From: Nitrospiraceae bacterium UBA6898
GTDB taxonomy: Bacteria; Nitrospirota; Thermodesulfovibrionia; Thermodesulfovibrionales; UBA6898
Direction of reading: 5' to 3'
NCBI GenBank assembly: GCA_002448975.1
Contig: DKBO01000075.1
Coordinates: forward strand, 1-15,683
DNA length: 15,683 nt
The stretch's first letter is position 1; each line of letters begins with the position of its first letter. Positions 6,462-13,257 of this stretch are shown here, piece after piece. The notes below the pieces were generated by a model. The model did not search any database. It was not told where the DNA came from and worked only from the letters and a program-made list of their open reading frames with translations. The position numbers were made by a program, and so were the translations under genes.

Positions 6462-7514
6462 ATGCTTTTTAGCGGAAAAGATTCAATAGGATTAGACATC
6501 GGCTCCAGCTACATTAAAGCCGTCAAGCTCAAAGAGGTAAAAGGTAGCTACGAGTTAGATCTTTGTCACCTGCATACCCTGCCCCCAGAACTTATCGTCG
6601 ACGGCTCGATTATCGATTCGCTGCGATTGGTTGATTCGTTGAAGGAAATGATCAAGACCGCCGGCATTAAGACAAAAGACGCAGCAATCTCTATCTCCGG
6701 CCACTCCTCGGTCATCATAAAAAGGATTTCCCTTCCCGAGATGTCGGAAGAGGAACTGTCCGAATCGATAAAGTTTGAAGCAGAGCAATATGTGCCTTTC
6801 GACATTGATGACGTCAACCTTGACTTCCAGATCATAGGCCCAAAGGATGAGCCGGGCCAGATGGATGTCGTTCTCGTAGCCGTCAAGAAGGATATCATCA
6901 ACGAATATATCCAGGTAGTCAAAGAGGCTGGGCTTAGCCCGATTATTGTTGATATCGACTCCTTTGCACTCGAAAATATGTACGGCATCAATTATGAGAT
7001 AGAGTCGGGGAAAAACGTTGCCCTGCTCAATATCGGCGCGAGCACGATAAATCTGAGCATCCTGAAGGGCGGCACATCAGTATTTACTCGGGATAGTTCT
7101 CTTGGCAGCAATCTTCATACTGAAGCGTTACAGAGAGAATTCAATATTACCTATGAGTTGGCAGAAAAACTGAAGCGCGGAGAGCCGGTTGAGAACGTGA
7201 CCCCGGAAGATGCCAATGCCATTATCGAGTCTGCCTCTGAAGAAATCCTGAGCGAAATCAGCCGGTCTTTTGATTATTACCGGAGCACCACAGTATATGA
7301 GGATATTTCAGAGGTTATCCTGAGCGGTGGCTGTGCCCTCATAAAGAATTTTGCATCCATGATCGCTGAACGGTCGGGAATAGAGACCAAGATCGCCGAA
7401 CCTTTCAGAAACATCAAGATTCCGAAACGGTTTGATGTCTCCTATATAGAAGAAATAGCTCCCATGATGGCCGTTGCCGTTGGTCTGGCACTCAGGAAGC
7501 AGGGCGACAGATGA
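6462..7514 (+). CDS. pilM: Type IV pilus assembly protein PilM (actin-like ATPase)
   Basis: PilM is the cytoplasmic actin-fold protein that binds the N-terminal tail of PilN and links the pilus motor to the periplasmic alignment complex. From the ATG at 6462 it has 350 residues: phosphate-1 loop IGLDIGSSYIK (about 9-19), the SHS2-insertion region with KFEAEQYVPFDIDDVNLDFQ, phosphate-2 loop LLNIGASTINLSIL (NIGA at about 190-193) and the adenosine motif VILSGGC (about 285-291). A longer frame begins at ATG 6423, but its 13 extra residues (LDKNFFFWYSLV after Met) do not resemble PilM and lie over the promoter-like boxes, so I prefer 6462, where MLF.GKD.IGLDIGSS fits the family. Neither start has a Shine-Dalgarno. 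It overlaps pilN by 4 bp (ATGA). Confidence 0.95.
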   Translation: MLFSGKDSIGLDIGSSYIKAVKLKEVKGSYELDLCHLHTLPPELIVDGSIIDSLRLVDSLKEMIKTAGIKTKDAAISISGHSSVIIKRISLPEMSEEELSESIKFEAEQYVPFDIDDVNLDFQIIGPKDEPGQMDVVLVAVKKDIINEYIQVVKEAGLSPIIVDIDSFALENMYGINYEIESGKNVALLNIGASTINLSILKGGTSVFTRDSSLGSNLHTEALQREFNITYELAEKLKRGEPVENVTPEDANAIIESASEEILSEISRSFDYYRSTTVYEDISEVILSGGCALIKNFASMIAERSGIETKIAEPFRNIKIPKRFDVSYIEEIAPMMAVAVGLALRKQGDR

Positions 7515-8050
7515 TAAAAATCAACTTATTGCCGACAAAGAAGAAAAAGAAGCAGAAACCGGTATCGACTTTTCTCATATATACCATCCTTCTGACCCTC
7601 GTTACGGGAATGGTAACTGCGTATCTCGCTTATTTCTATAGTTCTCGACTTTCCGACAGAGAGGCAAAGGTTAGGGAAAATGACCTCAAGATAGCTGAAC
7701 TCAAGGAAAAAATCAAGGCTGTTGAGGATTTTGAACGCCTGAACAGGACTTTCCAGCAGCGCAAGGATATTATTGAAGAACTCGGAAGGAATAAGTCGCT
7801 GCCGGTAAAGACTCTTGATGAGATCAGTGCTCAGCTGCCGGTCGGCGTCTGGCTAACGGCCATGGAGGCAAAAGGTTCTGAAATTAAACTGAGCTGCACG
7901 GCCTTCTCAAATACGGATGTCGTGAATTACGTCAATAATCTGAAAAATTCCAAACTGTTTACTGATGTATATTTGCAGGAATCTATTCAGGTAAAGACAA
8001 AAGAAACTTCCGTTTATACGTTCAGACTAACCTTCAAGGTGAAATCCTGA
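7511..8050 (+). CDS. pilN: Type IV pilus assembly protein PilN
   Basis: The 179-residue bitopic inner-membrane protein belongs to the PilMNOP alignment subcomplex. It starts with the cytoplasmic PilM-binding motif MIKINLLP, then a basic KKKKKQK patch, one transmembrane helix (about residues 20-42, TFLIYTILLTLVTGMVTAYLAYFY), a periplasmic coiled coil (about 50-95) and a ferredoxin-like domain (about 105-178) that pairs with PilO. Its ATG overlaps the pilM stop (ATGA), with an AGGAAG/AGGG purine stretch upstream. One base separates its stop from the pilO start. Confidence 0.94.
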   Translation: MIKINLLPTKKKKKQKPVSTFLIYTILLTLVTGMVTAYLAYFYSSRLSDREAKVRENDLKIAELKEKIKAVEDFERLNRTFQQRKDIIEELGRNKSLPVKTLDEISAQLPVGVWLTAMEAKGSEIKLSCTAFSNTDVVNYVNNLKNSKLFTDVYLQESIQVKTKETSVYTFRLTFKVKS

Positions 8051-8051
8051 T

Positions 8052-8660
8052 ATGGCATTAAAACTTGACATAAAGGCCATGCCGATCTATGCAAAGGTAA
8101 TAATTGCAGTGCTGCCGTCAATCATCATTGTCGCGCTTGTGCTTTTCCTGGTCATAAACCCTAAGATGAAGCAGATAAAGGTCCTCGAAGCAAAAATAGA
8201 CAAGCAGAACAATGAGATTGCTGCAAGCCAGGCAAAGGCTGCAAAACTTGAGATGCTGAAGATGGAGAATGACCGGCTTGTTGCAAGGATCAACGAACTG
8301 AAAGAGCAGCTACCTGAAGAAAAAGAGATCTCGAGCCTTCTTAAACAGGTGTCCGACATGGGAATTTCTGCAGGTCTCGAAATCAAGTCGTGGAAACCAT
8401 CACCAAAAGTGACCCATCCAAGTGGCATTGTCTATGAAATCCCGGTCTCAGTAAGTGTTGAGGGTACCTATCATAATCTCGGATATTTTCTCAGCAGCCT
8501 TACGCGGCTGAACAGGATAGTGAATATTACGGATATGAAACTCGGGAGCCCCAAACGAGAGCGCAACGAGAGCATGCTTCAGGTATCTTTCAAGGCCTCT
8601 ACGTTTTCGGCGATTCCGGAGGCGGAAATAGCAAAAGCAAAGCCGGTGGCAAAAAAATGA
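8052..8660 (+). CDS. pilO: Type IV pilus assembly protein PilO
   Basis: PilO (202 residues) is the structural partner of PilN. It has a short cytoplasmic N-terminus, a transmembrane helix (about 15-36, KVIIAVLPSIIIVALVLFLVIN), a long periplasmic coiled coil (about 40-95, rich in K/E/Q with heptad leucines) and a C-terminal ferredoxin-like domain including EISSLLKQVSDMGISAGLEIKSWKP and the family stretch VEGTYHNLGYFLSSLTRLNRIVNI. AAGGTGA at about 8036-8042 is a good ribosome site. The stop overlaps the pilP start by 4 bp. Confidence 0.94.
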   Translation: MALKLDIKAMPIYAKVIIAVLPSIIIVALVLFLVINPKMKQIKVLEAKIDKQNNEIAASQAKAAKLEMLKMENDRLVARINELKEQLPEEKEISSLLKQVSDMGISAGLEIKSWKPSPKVTHPSGIVYEIPVSVSVEGTYHNLGYFLSSLTRLNRIVNITDMKLGSPKRERNESMLQVSFKASTFSAIPEAEIAKAKPVAKK

Positions 8661-9184
8661 AGAAAAACACTATCCTGCTTGCTGTTTTTGCATGCTCAAT
8701 CGTTGTAGCTCTTGCAGCGTGCGGTGACAAGAAGCCTGCCCAGAAAAAAGCTCAACCCCAGGCGGCAGCACCTCAAGCAGCGGCATCCGCTGCTTCTGCA
8801 GCGCTTCAGAATGAGGTCAAAGCCGAAAAAGAAATATATGCCTATGAACCCAAAGGGAGAAGGGATCCGTTTGTCCCTCTGAACGAAATCGTCAAGGAAA
8901 AGACCCTCAAGAAAAAAGGTTCCCGGCCCATTGAAAACGTTGATGTTGAAGAAATAAAAGTAATCGCTATCGCCTGGGACAGCCAGCAATTCTATGCCAT
9001 GGTTACCCTTCCTGATAAAAAGTCATATACCATCAGGAAAGGAATGACTTTGGGTCTGTATGGCGGCAGGGTTCGTGAGATCACGAAGGATTCCGTCATC
9101 ATCACCGAGCAGATAAAGGATTACAAAGGCCAATTAAAGACGAAAGATACCATACTGAAACTCCGCAAGGAGGAGGAAGAATGA
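8657..9184 (+). CDS. pilP: Type IV pilus assembly lipoprotein PilP
   Basis: The 175-residue PilP is an inner-membrane-anchored periplasmic lipoprotein that bridges PilN/PilO to the secretin PilQ. Residues 1-22 form a lipoprotein signal with lipobox LAAC (Cys22). A disordered Ala/Gln/Lys/Pro-rich linker follows (about 25-60), then the conserved motif YEPKGRRDPFVPL (about 67-79) and the C-terminal beta-sandwich domain (about 95-172) with IRKGMTLGLYGGRVREITKDSVII. It overlaps both neighbours by 4 bp (ATGA). The strong AAGGAGG for pilQ is in its last codons. Confidence 0.94.
   Translation: MKKNTILLAVFACSIVVALAACGDKKPAQKKAQPQAAAPQAAASAASAALQNEVKAEKEIYAYEPKGRRDPFVPLNEIVKEKTLKKKGSRPIENVDVEEIKVIAIAWDSQQFYAMVTLPDKKSYTIRKGMTLGLYGGRVREITKDSVIITEQIKDYKGQLKTKDTILKLRKEEEE
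9167..9173 (+). promoter_or_regulatory. Strong Shine-Dalgarno of pilQ inside pilP
   Basis: AAGGAGG lies 7 nt before the pilQ ATG. It is the best ribosome site in the pil operon, whereas pilM has none, which may favour high secretin output from the shared transcript. Confidence 0.75.
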
Positions 9185-11367
9185 AAAAAGCACCTGTTCT
9201 AAAACTGGTTATATGCATGACTATGCTCATGCTTATTCTTGGCTGCGCTTCGACGCAGGAAAGCAGGCAGGCATTGGACCCTGTCGCATCCCCTGCACTG
9301 ACATCTATCCAGATCGAAGATAACATGCTTATCATAAAAGGCAACCAGCATTTCACGTATGCGATTTACAAGGCAAATGATCCGTACCGGGCGACCATAG
9401 AGATTCCGGACATGACAAGCGGACAGTTTGGCTCCAAGATAACCACAGATCGTGCAGGAATTACGGAGATCATTCCCCAGCAGATCGACTCTCCCAAACT
9501 TATGACAAGAATCGATATTGTGCTGGAGAACCCGGCTTCCCTCACCCCTTCTTACAAGGACAATACGCTCGCCATAGCTATCGTAAGAAATGAACCTCTT
9601 GTCCTTACAAGCGAGCTTGGGGCCGAAGCTGCCCAGAAGCCTGAAGTGCGGCTTGCTGTGGAAGAAACATCAATGGAAAAAGCTCAGACTGGGCAGGAAA
9701 GCGCCCCTGCCAAATCAAAAGCAACAGAGATAAAGAACATAGAGGTTAAGAAAAGTGCAGATACCGTGAAAGTCTTTATTACAGGCGATGGCACAATGGT
9801 CCCCAACGTCTTCCCTATAAACGAGCGGATCGTTGTCGACATCCCGGACGTTGCGTTGCACGCTTCGATTCCGTCCAAGGCAATTTCTCCTTTGAAAGGC
9901 ATTCGCGCAGGAAAACATCAGGACAAAATTCGTCTGGTACTTGACCTGAAGGAAAAGACAAATTTTGACGTCACCGCAATCGGAAACAGCATTGAGATCA
10001 CCCTTACGAGCAGGGAAACTGCCTCTGCGCAGCAGGCATCATTCGCTGCAGAGAACGACACGGTAGCGTCTGCGCCCGTTGCCAGTGAAGCCCCTGCTCA
10101 GAATGCATCAACAGCACCTGAACCCATAGCTGAAGGCAGCTATACCGGCAAGAAGATTTCACTCGATTTCCAGGATGCCGATATCGTACCGATCTTCAGG
10201 CTTCTCGGCGATATCAGCGGCTATAACATGGTGGTCAACCCCGATGTCAAGGGCAAGGTTACGCTGAAACTCATCAACGTCCCTTGGGACCAGGCACTGG
10301 ACATCATTTTGCGGACCTTCTCGCTTGCCAAGATTGTTGACGGCAATATCATCAGGATTGTTCCGAATGGTGTTGTCGCAAAAGAGCTGGACGACATGGC
10401 AAAGGCGAAGAAAGCTGCTGCTGAGGCCGGAGATCTGAGAACAAGAATATTTGCGGTAAATTATGCTGAATTGAATAAGCTGAAAGACTCTATCGATAAG
10501 GCAAAGCTTCTCAGCTCAAGGGGAAGCTTATCTCTGGATGAGCGGGGAAGCAGTATTATCATCAACGATCTCGACAGCAATCTGGAGCGGATTGCCGATC
10601 TCATCAAAGAAATAGACCAGGAACAGATGCAGGCCCGCCAGGTCATGATAGAGGCAAAGATCGTCGAAGTGAATACCGACTTCACAAAGGAACTGGGGAT
10701 CCAGTGGGGGGCATTCTACAAGACCCCGGGAAATAACAGCTATACCATTGGGAGGACTTCTACCGGATCGCCGAATAATTTCCTGGTCAACCTTCCTGCA
10801 GCTGTAGGGGCAGGTTCGGGCGGACAGATAGGCTTTGGCTATATCAGTAAGGCTGGCAACTTTACCCTTGACCTTCAGATATCTGCGCTGGAACAAACAA
10901 GAAACGGCAAGGTTCTTTCAAACCCGAAGATCATGACCATGAACAATCAGGAGGCAAGGATAACGCAGGGCCGAACGATCTATCTGCCTGTTGCCACATC
11001 CGACAAGACCGATTATAAAGCCATCGATGCACTTCTCTCCCTGACGGTAAAACCACGCATAGCGCCTGGAGGCGCGATCTTTATGGACCTTGATATCACA
11101 AAAGACGAACCCGGCTTACCGACAGCTGGCGGTGTGGACGTTCTGAAAAATACCGTAAAAACCTCAGTCCTCGTCAATAACTCTGATACGATAGTCATCG
11201 GGGGAATATTCAAGAACAGCCTGCGGAATAATGAGGATGGTGTGCCGGGACTCTCCAGGCTGCCCATTCTGGGGCTTCTTTTCAAGAAAGACAGCGATGT
11301 GAGCCAGACCAGTGAGCTTTTGGTCTTCATCACGCCGACGATCGTAAATTTCAGCGCTTTGAAATAA
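9181..11367 (+). CDS. pilQ: Type IV pilus outer-membrane secretin PilQ
   Basis: The 728-residue secretin is the channel through which the pilus crosses the outer membrane. Order: N-terminal signal with a possible lipobox ILGC (Cys22), AMIN domain 1 (about 40-135), AMIN domain 2 (about 182-277) that would bind peptidoglycan, an Ala/Ser/Pro linker (about 280-318), the STN/N0 domain (about 323-397, ISLDFQDADIVPIFRLLGDISGYN), the N1 domain (about 418-482, ending INDLDSNLERIADLIKEID) and the secretin beta-barrel domain (about 485-724). The secretin domain includes VLSNPKIMTMNNQEARI, the GVPGLSRLPILGLLFK signature (about 687-702) and LLVFITPTIV. The start overlaps the pilP stop by 4 bp. A strong terminator follows 4 bp after the stop, making it the last pil gene. 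Confidence 0.97.
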   Translation: MKKAPVLKLVICMTMLMLILGCASTQESRQALDPVASPALTSIQIEDNMLIIKGNQHFTYAIYKANDPYRATIEIPDMTSGQFGSKITTDRAGITEIIPQQIDSPKLMTRIDIVLENPASLTPSYKDNTLAIAIVRNEPLVLTSELGAEAAQKPEVRLAVEETSMEKAQTGQESAPAKSKATEIKNIEVKKSADTVKVFITGDGTMVPNVFPINERIVVDIPDVALHASIPSKAISPLKGIRAGKHQDKIRLVLDLKEKTNFDVTAIGNSIEITLTSRETASAQQASFAAENDTVASAPVASEAPAQNASTAPEPIAEGSYTGKKISLDFQDADIVPIFRLLGDISGYNMVVNPDVKGKVTLKLINVPWDQALDIILRTFSLAKIVDGNIIRIVPNGVVAKELDDMAKAKKAAAEAGDLRTRIFAVNYAELNKLKDSIDKAKLLSSRGSLSLDERGSSIIINDLDSNLERIADLIKEIDQEQMQARQVMIEAKIVEVNTDFTKELGIQWGAFYKTPGNNSYTIGRTSTGSPNNFLVNLPAAVGAGSGGQIGFGYISKAGNFTLDLQISALEQTRNGKVLSNPKIMTMNNQEARITQGRTIYLPVATSDKTDYKAIDALLSLTVKPRIAPGGAIFMDLDITKDEPGLPTAGGVDVLKNTVKTSVLVNNSDTIVIGGIFKNSLRNNEDGVPGLSRLPILGLLFKKDSDVSQTSELLVFITPTIVNFSALK

Positions 11368-11371
11368 GGAC

Positions 11372-11415
11372 AAAAAAAGAGGGGATGTCTTTATTGACAT
11401 CCCCTCTTTTTTTTT
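11372..11415 (+). terminator. Intrinsic terminator of the pilMNOPQ operon
   Basis: An 18-bp uninterrupted stem (11372-11389 with 11396-11413) carries a 6-nt loop (TTTATT). Its core GAGGGGATGTC/GACATCCCCTC is flanked by A7 on the left and T9 (11407-11415) on the right, the textbook intrinsic terminator shape, and it could act in both directions. The right arm also carries a consensus -35 box (see the aroC promoter). Confidence 0.95.
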
Positions 11416-11422
11416 GCATACT
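11394..11422 (+). promoter_or_regulatory. Putative aroC promoter embedded in the pilQ terminator
   Basis: A perfect TTGACA (11394-11399) spans the loop/right-arm border of the terminator. After a 17-bp spacer comes CATACT (11417-11422), a 4/6 match to the -10. Transcription would start near 11429, giving aroC a leader of only about 9 nt, in line with the absence of a Shine-Dalgarno. aroC needs some promoter after so strong a terminator, and only 22 bp lie between the T-run and the ATG. Confidence 0.5.
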
Positions 11423-11437
11423 TCATAGCACTTCACT

Positions 11438-12631
11438 ATGCAAACCATAAGATTTTTTACATCGGGGGAATCTCACGGCAAGGCCCTTATCGGGATCATC
11501 GAGGGTATTCCGTCGGGATTTTCTCTTTCCTCCGAGGACATAGGTCGTGACCTGAAGCGCCGCCAAGGGGGGCATGGCAGGGGCGGCAGGATGAGCATCG
11601 AAACAGACAGGGCGGAGATCATATCGGGTGTGCGGTGGGGAAAGACGATTGGCTCACCAATCGCCATCAGCATCGAGAACAAGGACTGGAAGAACTGGGA
11701 TGAGGGAATGTCAGTCCTTAGAGAAAAGCGGGGATCCATACCGCCTGTGACACGCCCGCGGCCAGGACACGCCGACCTTGCAGGAGCGCTCAAATATGGG
11801 ACAAAAGACATCAGGGACATCTTGGAGCGTTCGAGTGCCCGGGAGACCGCAATGCGGGTAGCACTCGGTGCCATAGCCAAGAAAGTTCTTGCCGACTTCG
11901 GAGTCGTGCTCGGGAGCTATGTAACGCAGATCGGAAAAGTTCCCTCACCTGCGGGCAAAAATATAACTGCCGCCGACCTCCAAGGTCTTTTTTTGGCCGC
12001 CGAAAAGTCTCCTGTTCGTTGTCCGAACGAAAAAGCTTCCCGCAATATGGTGCGTCATATTGACCATGCTATCAAAGAAAAAACGTCACTAGGAGGTACG
12101 TTTACGGTATTTGCCACCGGCGTCCCCGTTGGACTGGGAAGCCATAGCCAGTGGGACCGGAAACTGGATGGAAGGCTTGCACAAGCAATCATGAGCATCC
12201 AGGCAGTTAAAGGTGCCGCAATCGGAGACGGTTTTGCGATGGCATCGCTTCCTGGTTCGGCAGCCATGGATGAGATTTACTTTTCTCCCTCGTCAACAAC
12301 GGGGGGAAAGGCATTCTATCGGAAAACGAATCATGCGGGCGGCATTGAAGGTGGTATGTCCAATGGGATGCCGATACTGATCTCTGCGGTCATGAAACCG
12401 ATTCCGACGCTCAGGAAACCCCTCCTGTCCGTTGACATACTAAGCAAACAGTCTTTTTCCGCTGCCTACGAGCGGTCTGATACCTGTGCAGTCCCCGCGG
12501 CAGCAGTTGTGGCTGAAGCCATGACGGCGCTTATACTTGCGGATGCCTTTCTCGAAAAATTCGGGGGAGACAGCAAAAAAGAAATACGGCGAAATGTCCA
12601 GGGCTACCTCTCCTATCTGAAATCGTTCTGA
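11438..12631 (+). CDS. aroC: Chorismate synthase
   Basis: The 397-residue enzyme makes chorismate from 5-enolpyruvylshikimate 3-phosphate with reduced FMN, the last common step to aromatic amino acids, folate and quinones. Signatures: FTSGESHGKALIGIIEGIP (7-25), RRQGGHGRGGRM (41-52), RSSARETAMRVALGAIAKK (131-149) and the late RSDTCAVPAAAVVAEAM (about 346-362). Length is normal for the family, with intact ends. The start ATG lacks a Shine-Dalgarno and lies within an 8-bp inverted repeat (11413-11420 with 11437-11444), so the start codon could be partly paired in longer transcripts. It is followed after 122 bp by aroK-aroB. Confidence 0.97.
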   Translation: MQTIRFFTSGESHGKALIGIIEGIPSGFSLSSEDIGRDLKRRQGGHGRGGRMSIETDRAEIISGVRWGKTIGSPIAISIENKDWKNWDEGMSVLREKRGSIPPVTRPRPGHADLAGALKYGTKDIRDILERSSARETAMRVALGAIAKKVLADFGVVLGSYVTQIGKVPSPAGKNITAADLQGLFLAAEKSPVRCPNEKASRNMVRHIDHAIKEKTSLGGTFTVFATGVPVGLGSHSQWDRKLDGRLAQAIMSIQAVKGAAIGDGFAMASLPGSAAMDEIYFSPSSTTGGKAFYRKTNHAGGIEGGMSNGMPILISAVMKPIPTLRKPLLSVDILSKQSFSAAYERSDTCAVPAAAVVAEAMTALILADAFLEKFGGDSKKEIRRNVQGYLSYLKSF

Positions 12632-12678
12632 CCTGCGTTTCCATTTGCATTTCTTCATGCCGTGTCTTGCGCGTTGTT

Positions 12679-12707
12679 TTGCAATTTCTCCTCTCACCAT
12701 CTAAAAT
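12679..12707 (+). promoter_or_regulatory. Putative promoter of aroK-aroB, bracketed by an inverted repeat
   Basis: TTGCAA (12679-12684) and TAAAAT (12702-12707) are separated by exactly 17 bp, with 4/6 and 5/6 consensus matches. Transcription would begin near 12714, about 40 nt before aroK. An 8-bp inverted repeat, TTGCGCGT (12667-12674) and ACGCGCAA (12721-12728), brackets the promoter and could be a regulatory dyad. No terminator is evident after aroC in 12632-12666, so read-through from aroC is also possible. Confidence 0.5.
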
Positions 12708-12753
12708 ATTAGCCTGCAATACGCGCAAAAGAGGAAGAACACGAAGAAGCGAT

Positions 12754-13257
12754 ATGAGGAACATTGTTCTCGCGGGTTTTATGGGTACGGGAAAGACCGA
12801 AGTAGGGAAGGAACTGTCACGTCTCCTCAGCATGCGGCTTATTGATGTCGACCATGAGATAGAGCAGGCGGTGGGCATGCCTGTAAAGGATATTTTTTTG
12901 AAAAAAGGCGAATCATACTTCCGGGAAATTGAGACTGAAATCATACGGAAGTACGCAGCAGAAAGGAAGCTTATCATAGCCACCGGAGGGGGAGCGGTCC
13001 TGAGGGAAGAAAATCTTGCTGCGTTAAGAAAGAATGGCACGATCTTCTGTCTCACTGCCCATCCTGAAACAATCCTCGACCGCACCAGCAGAAATGACGA
13101 TAGACCACTATTGCAGGGGAACGAAAGGATGGATAAGATACGACATCTTCTCAGCATCAGACGCCCGCTGTATGAGCGAGCAGGCATCATGATAGATACG
13201 GAAAACAAGACCCCCCTGCAGATTGCTGAAGAGATCATCGGGATCGCACAGCGATGA
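12754..13257 (+). CDS. aroK: Shikimate kinase
   Basis: The 167-residue kinase phosphorylates shikimate at O3 with ATP. It shows the P-loop GFMGTGKT (8-15), shikimate-binding D33 in DVDHEIE, R57 in SYFREIE, the triple glycine ATGGGAVL (76-83), the lid arginine in NDDRPLL (R117) and the RRPLYE motif (136-141). The frame is open further upstream to an ATG at 12667, but that would add 29 residues without similarity to the family and would overlap the promoter. The ATG at 12754, where the beta-strand MRNIVLAGFMG begins, is the natural start; purine-rich GAAGAAG lies 4 nt upstream. It overlaps aroB by 4 bp (ATGA). Confidence 0.95.
   Translation: MRNIVLAGFMGTGKTEVGKELSRLLSMRLIDVDHEIEQAVGMPVKDIFLKKGESYFREIETEIIRKYAAERKLIIATGGGAVLREENLAALRKNGTIFCLTAHPETILDRTSRNDDRPLLQGNERMDKIRHLLSIRRPLYERAGIMIDTENKTPLQIAEEIIGIAQR

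Noticed and set aside
7029..7044. PilM phosphate-2 loop NIGA instead of DIGA as a loss-of-function change
   Set aside because: From memory Asn here recurs in PilM of related lineages, and all other motifs are intact; not enough to claim altered ATP binding.
12667..12753. Extended N-terminus of AroK from the ATG at 12667
   Set aside because: The shikimate kinase fold starts at MRNIVLAGFMG, and the upstream stretch contains a good promoter and lacks a ribosome site.
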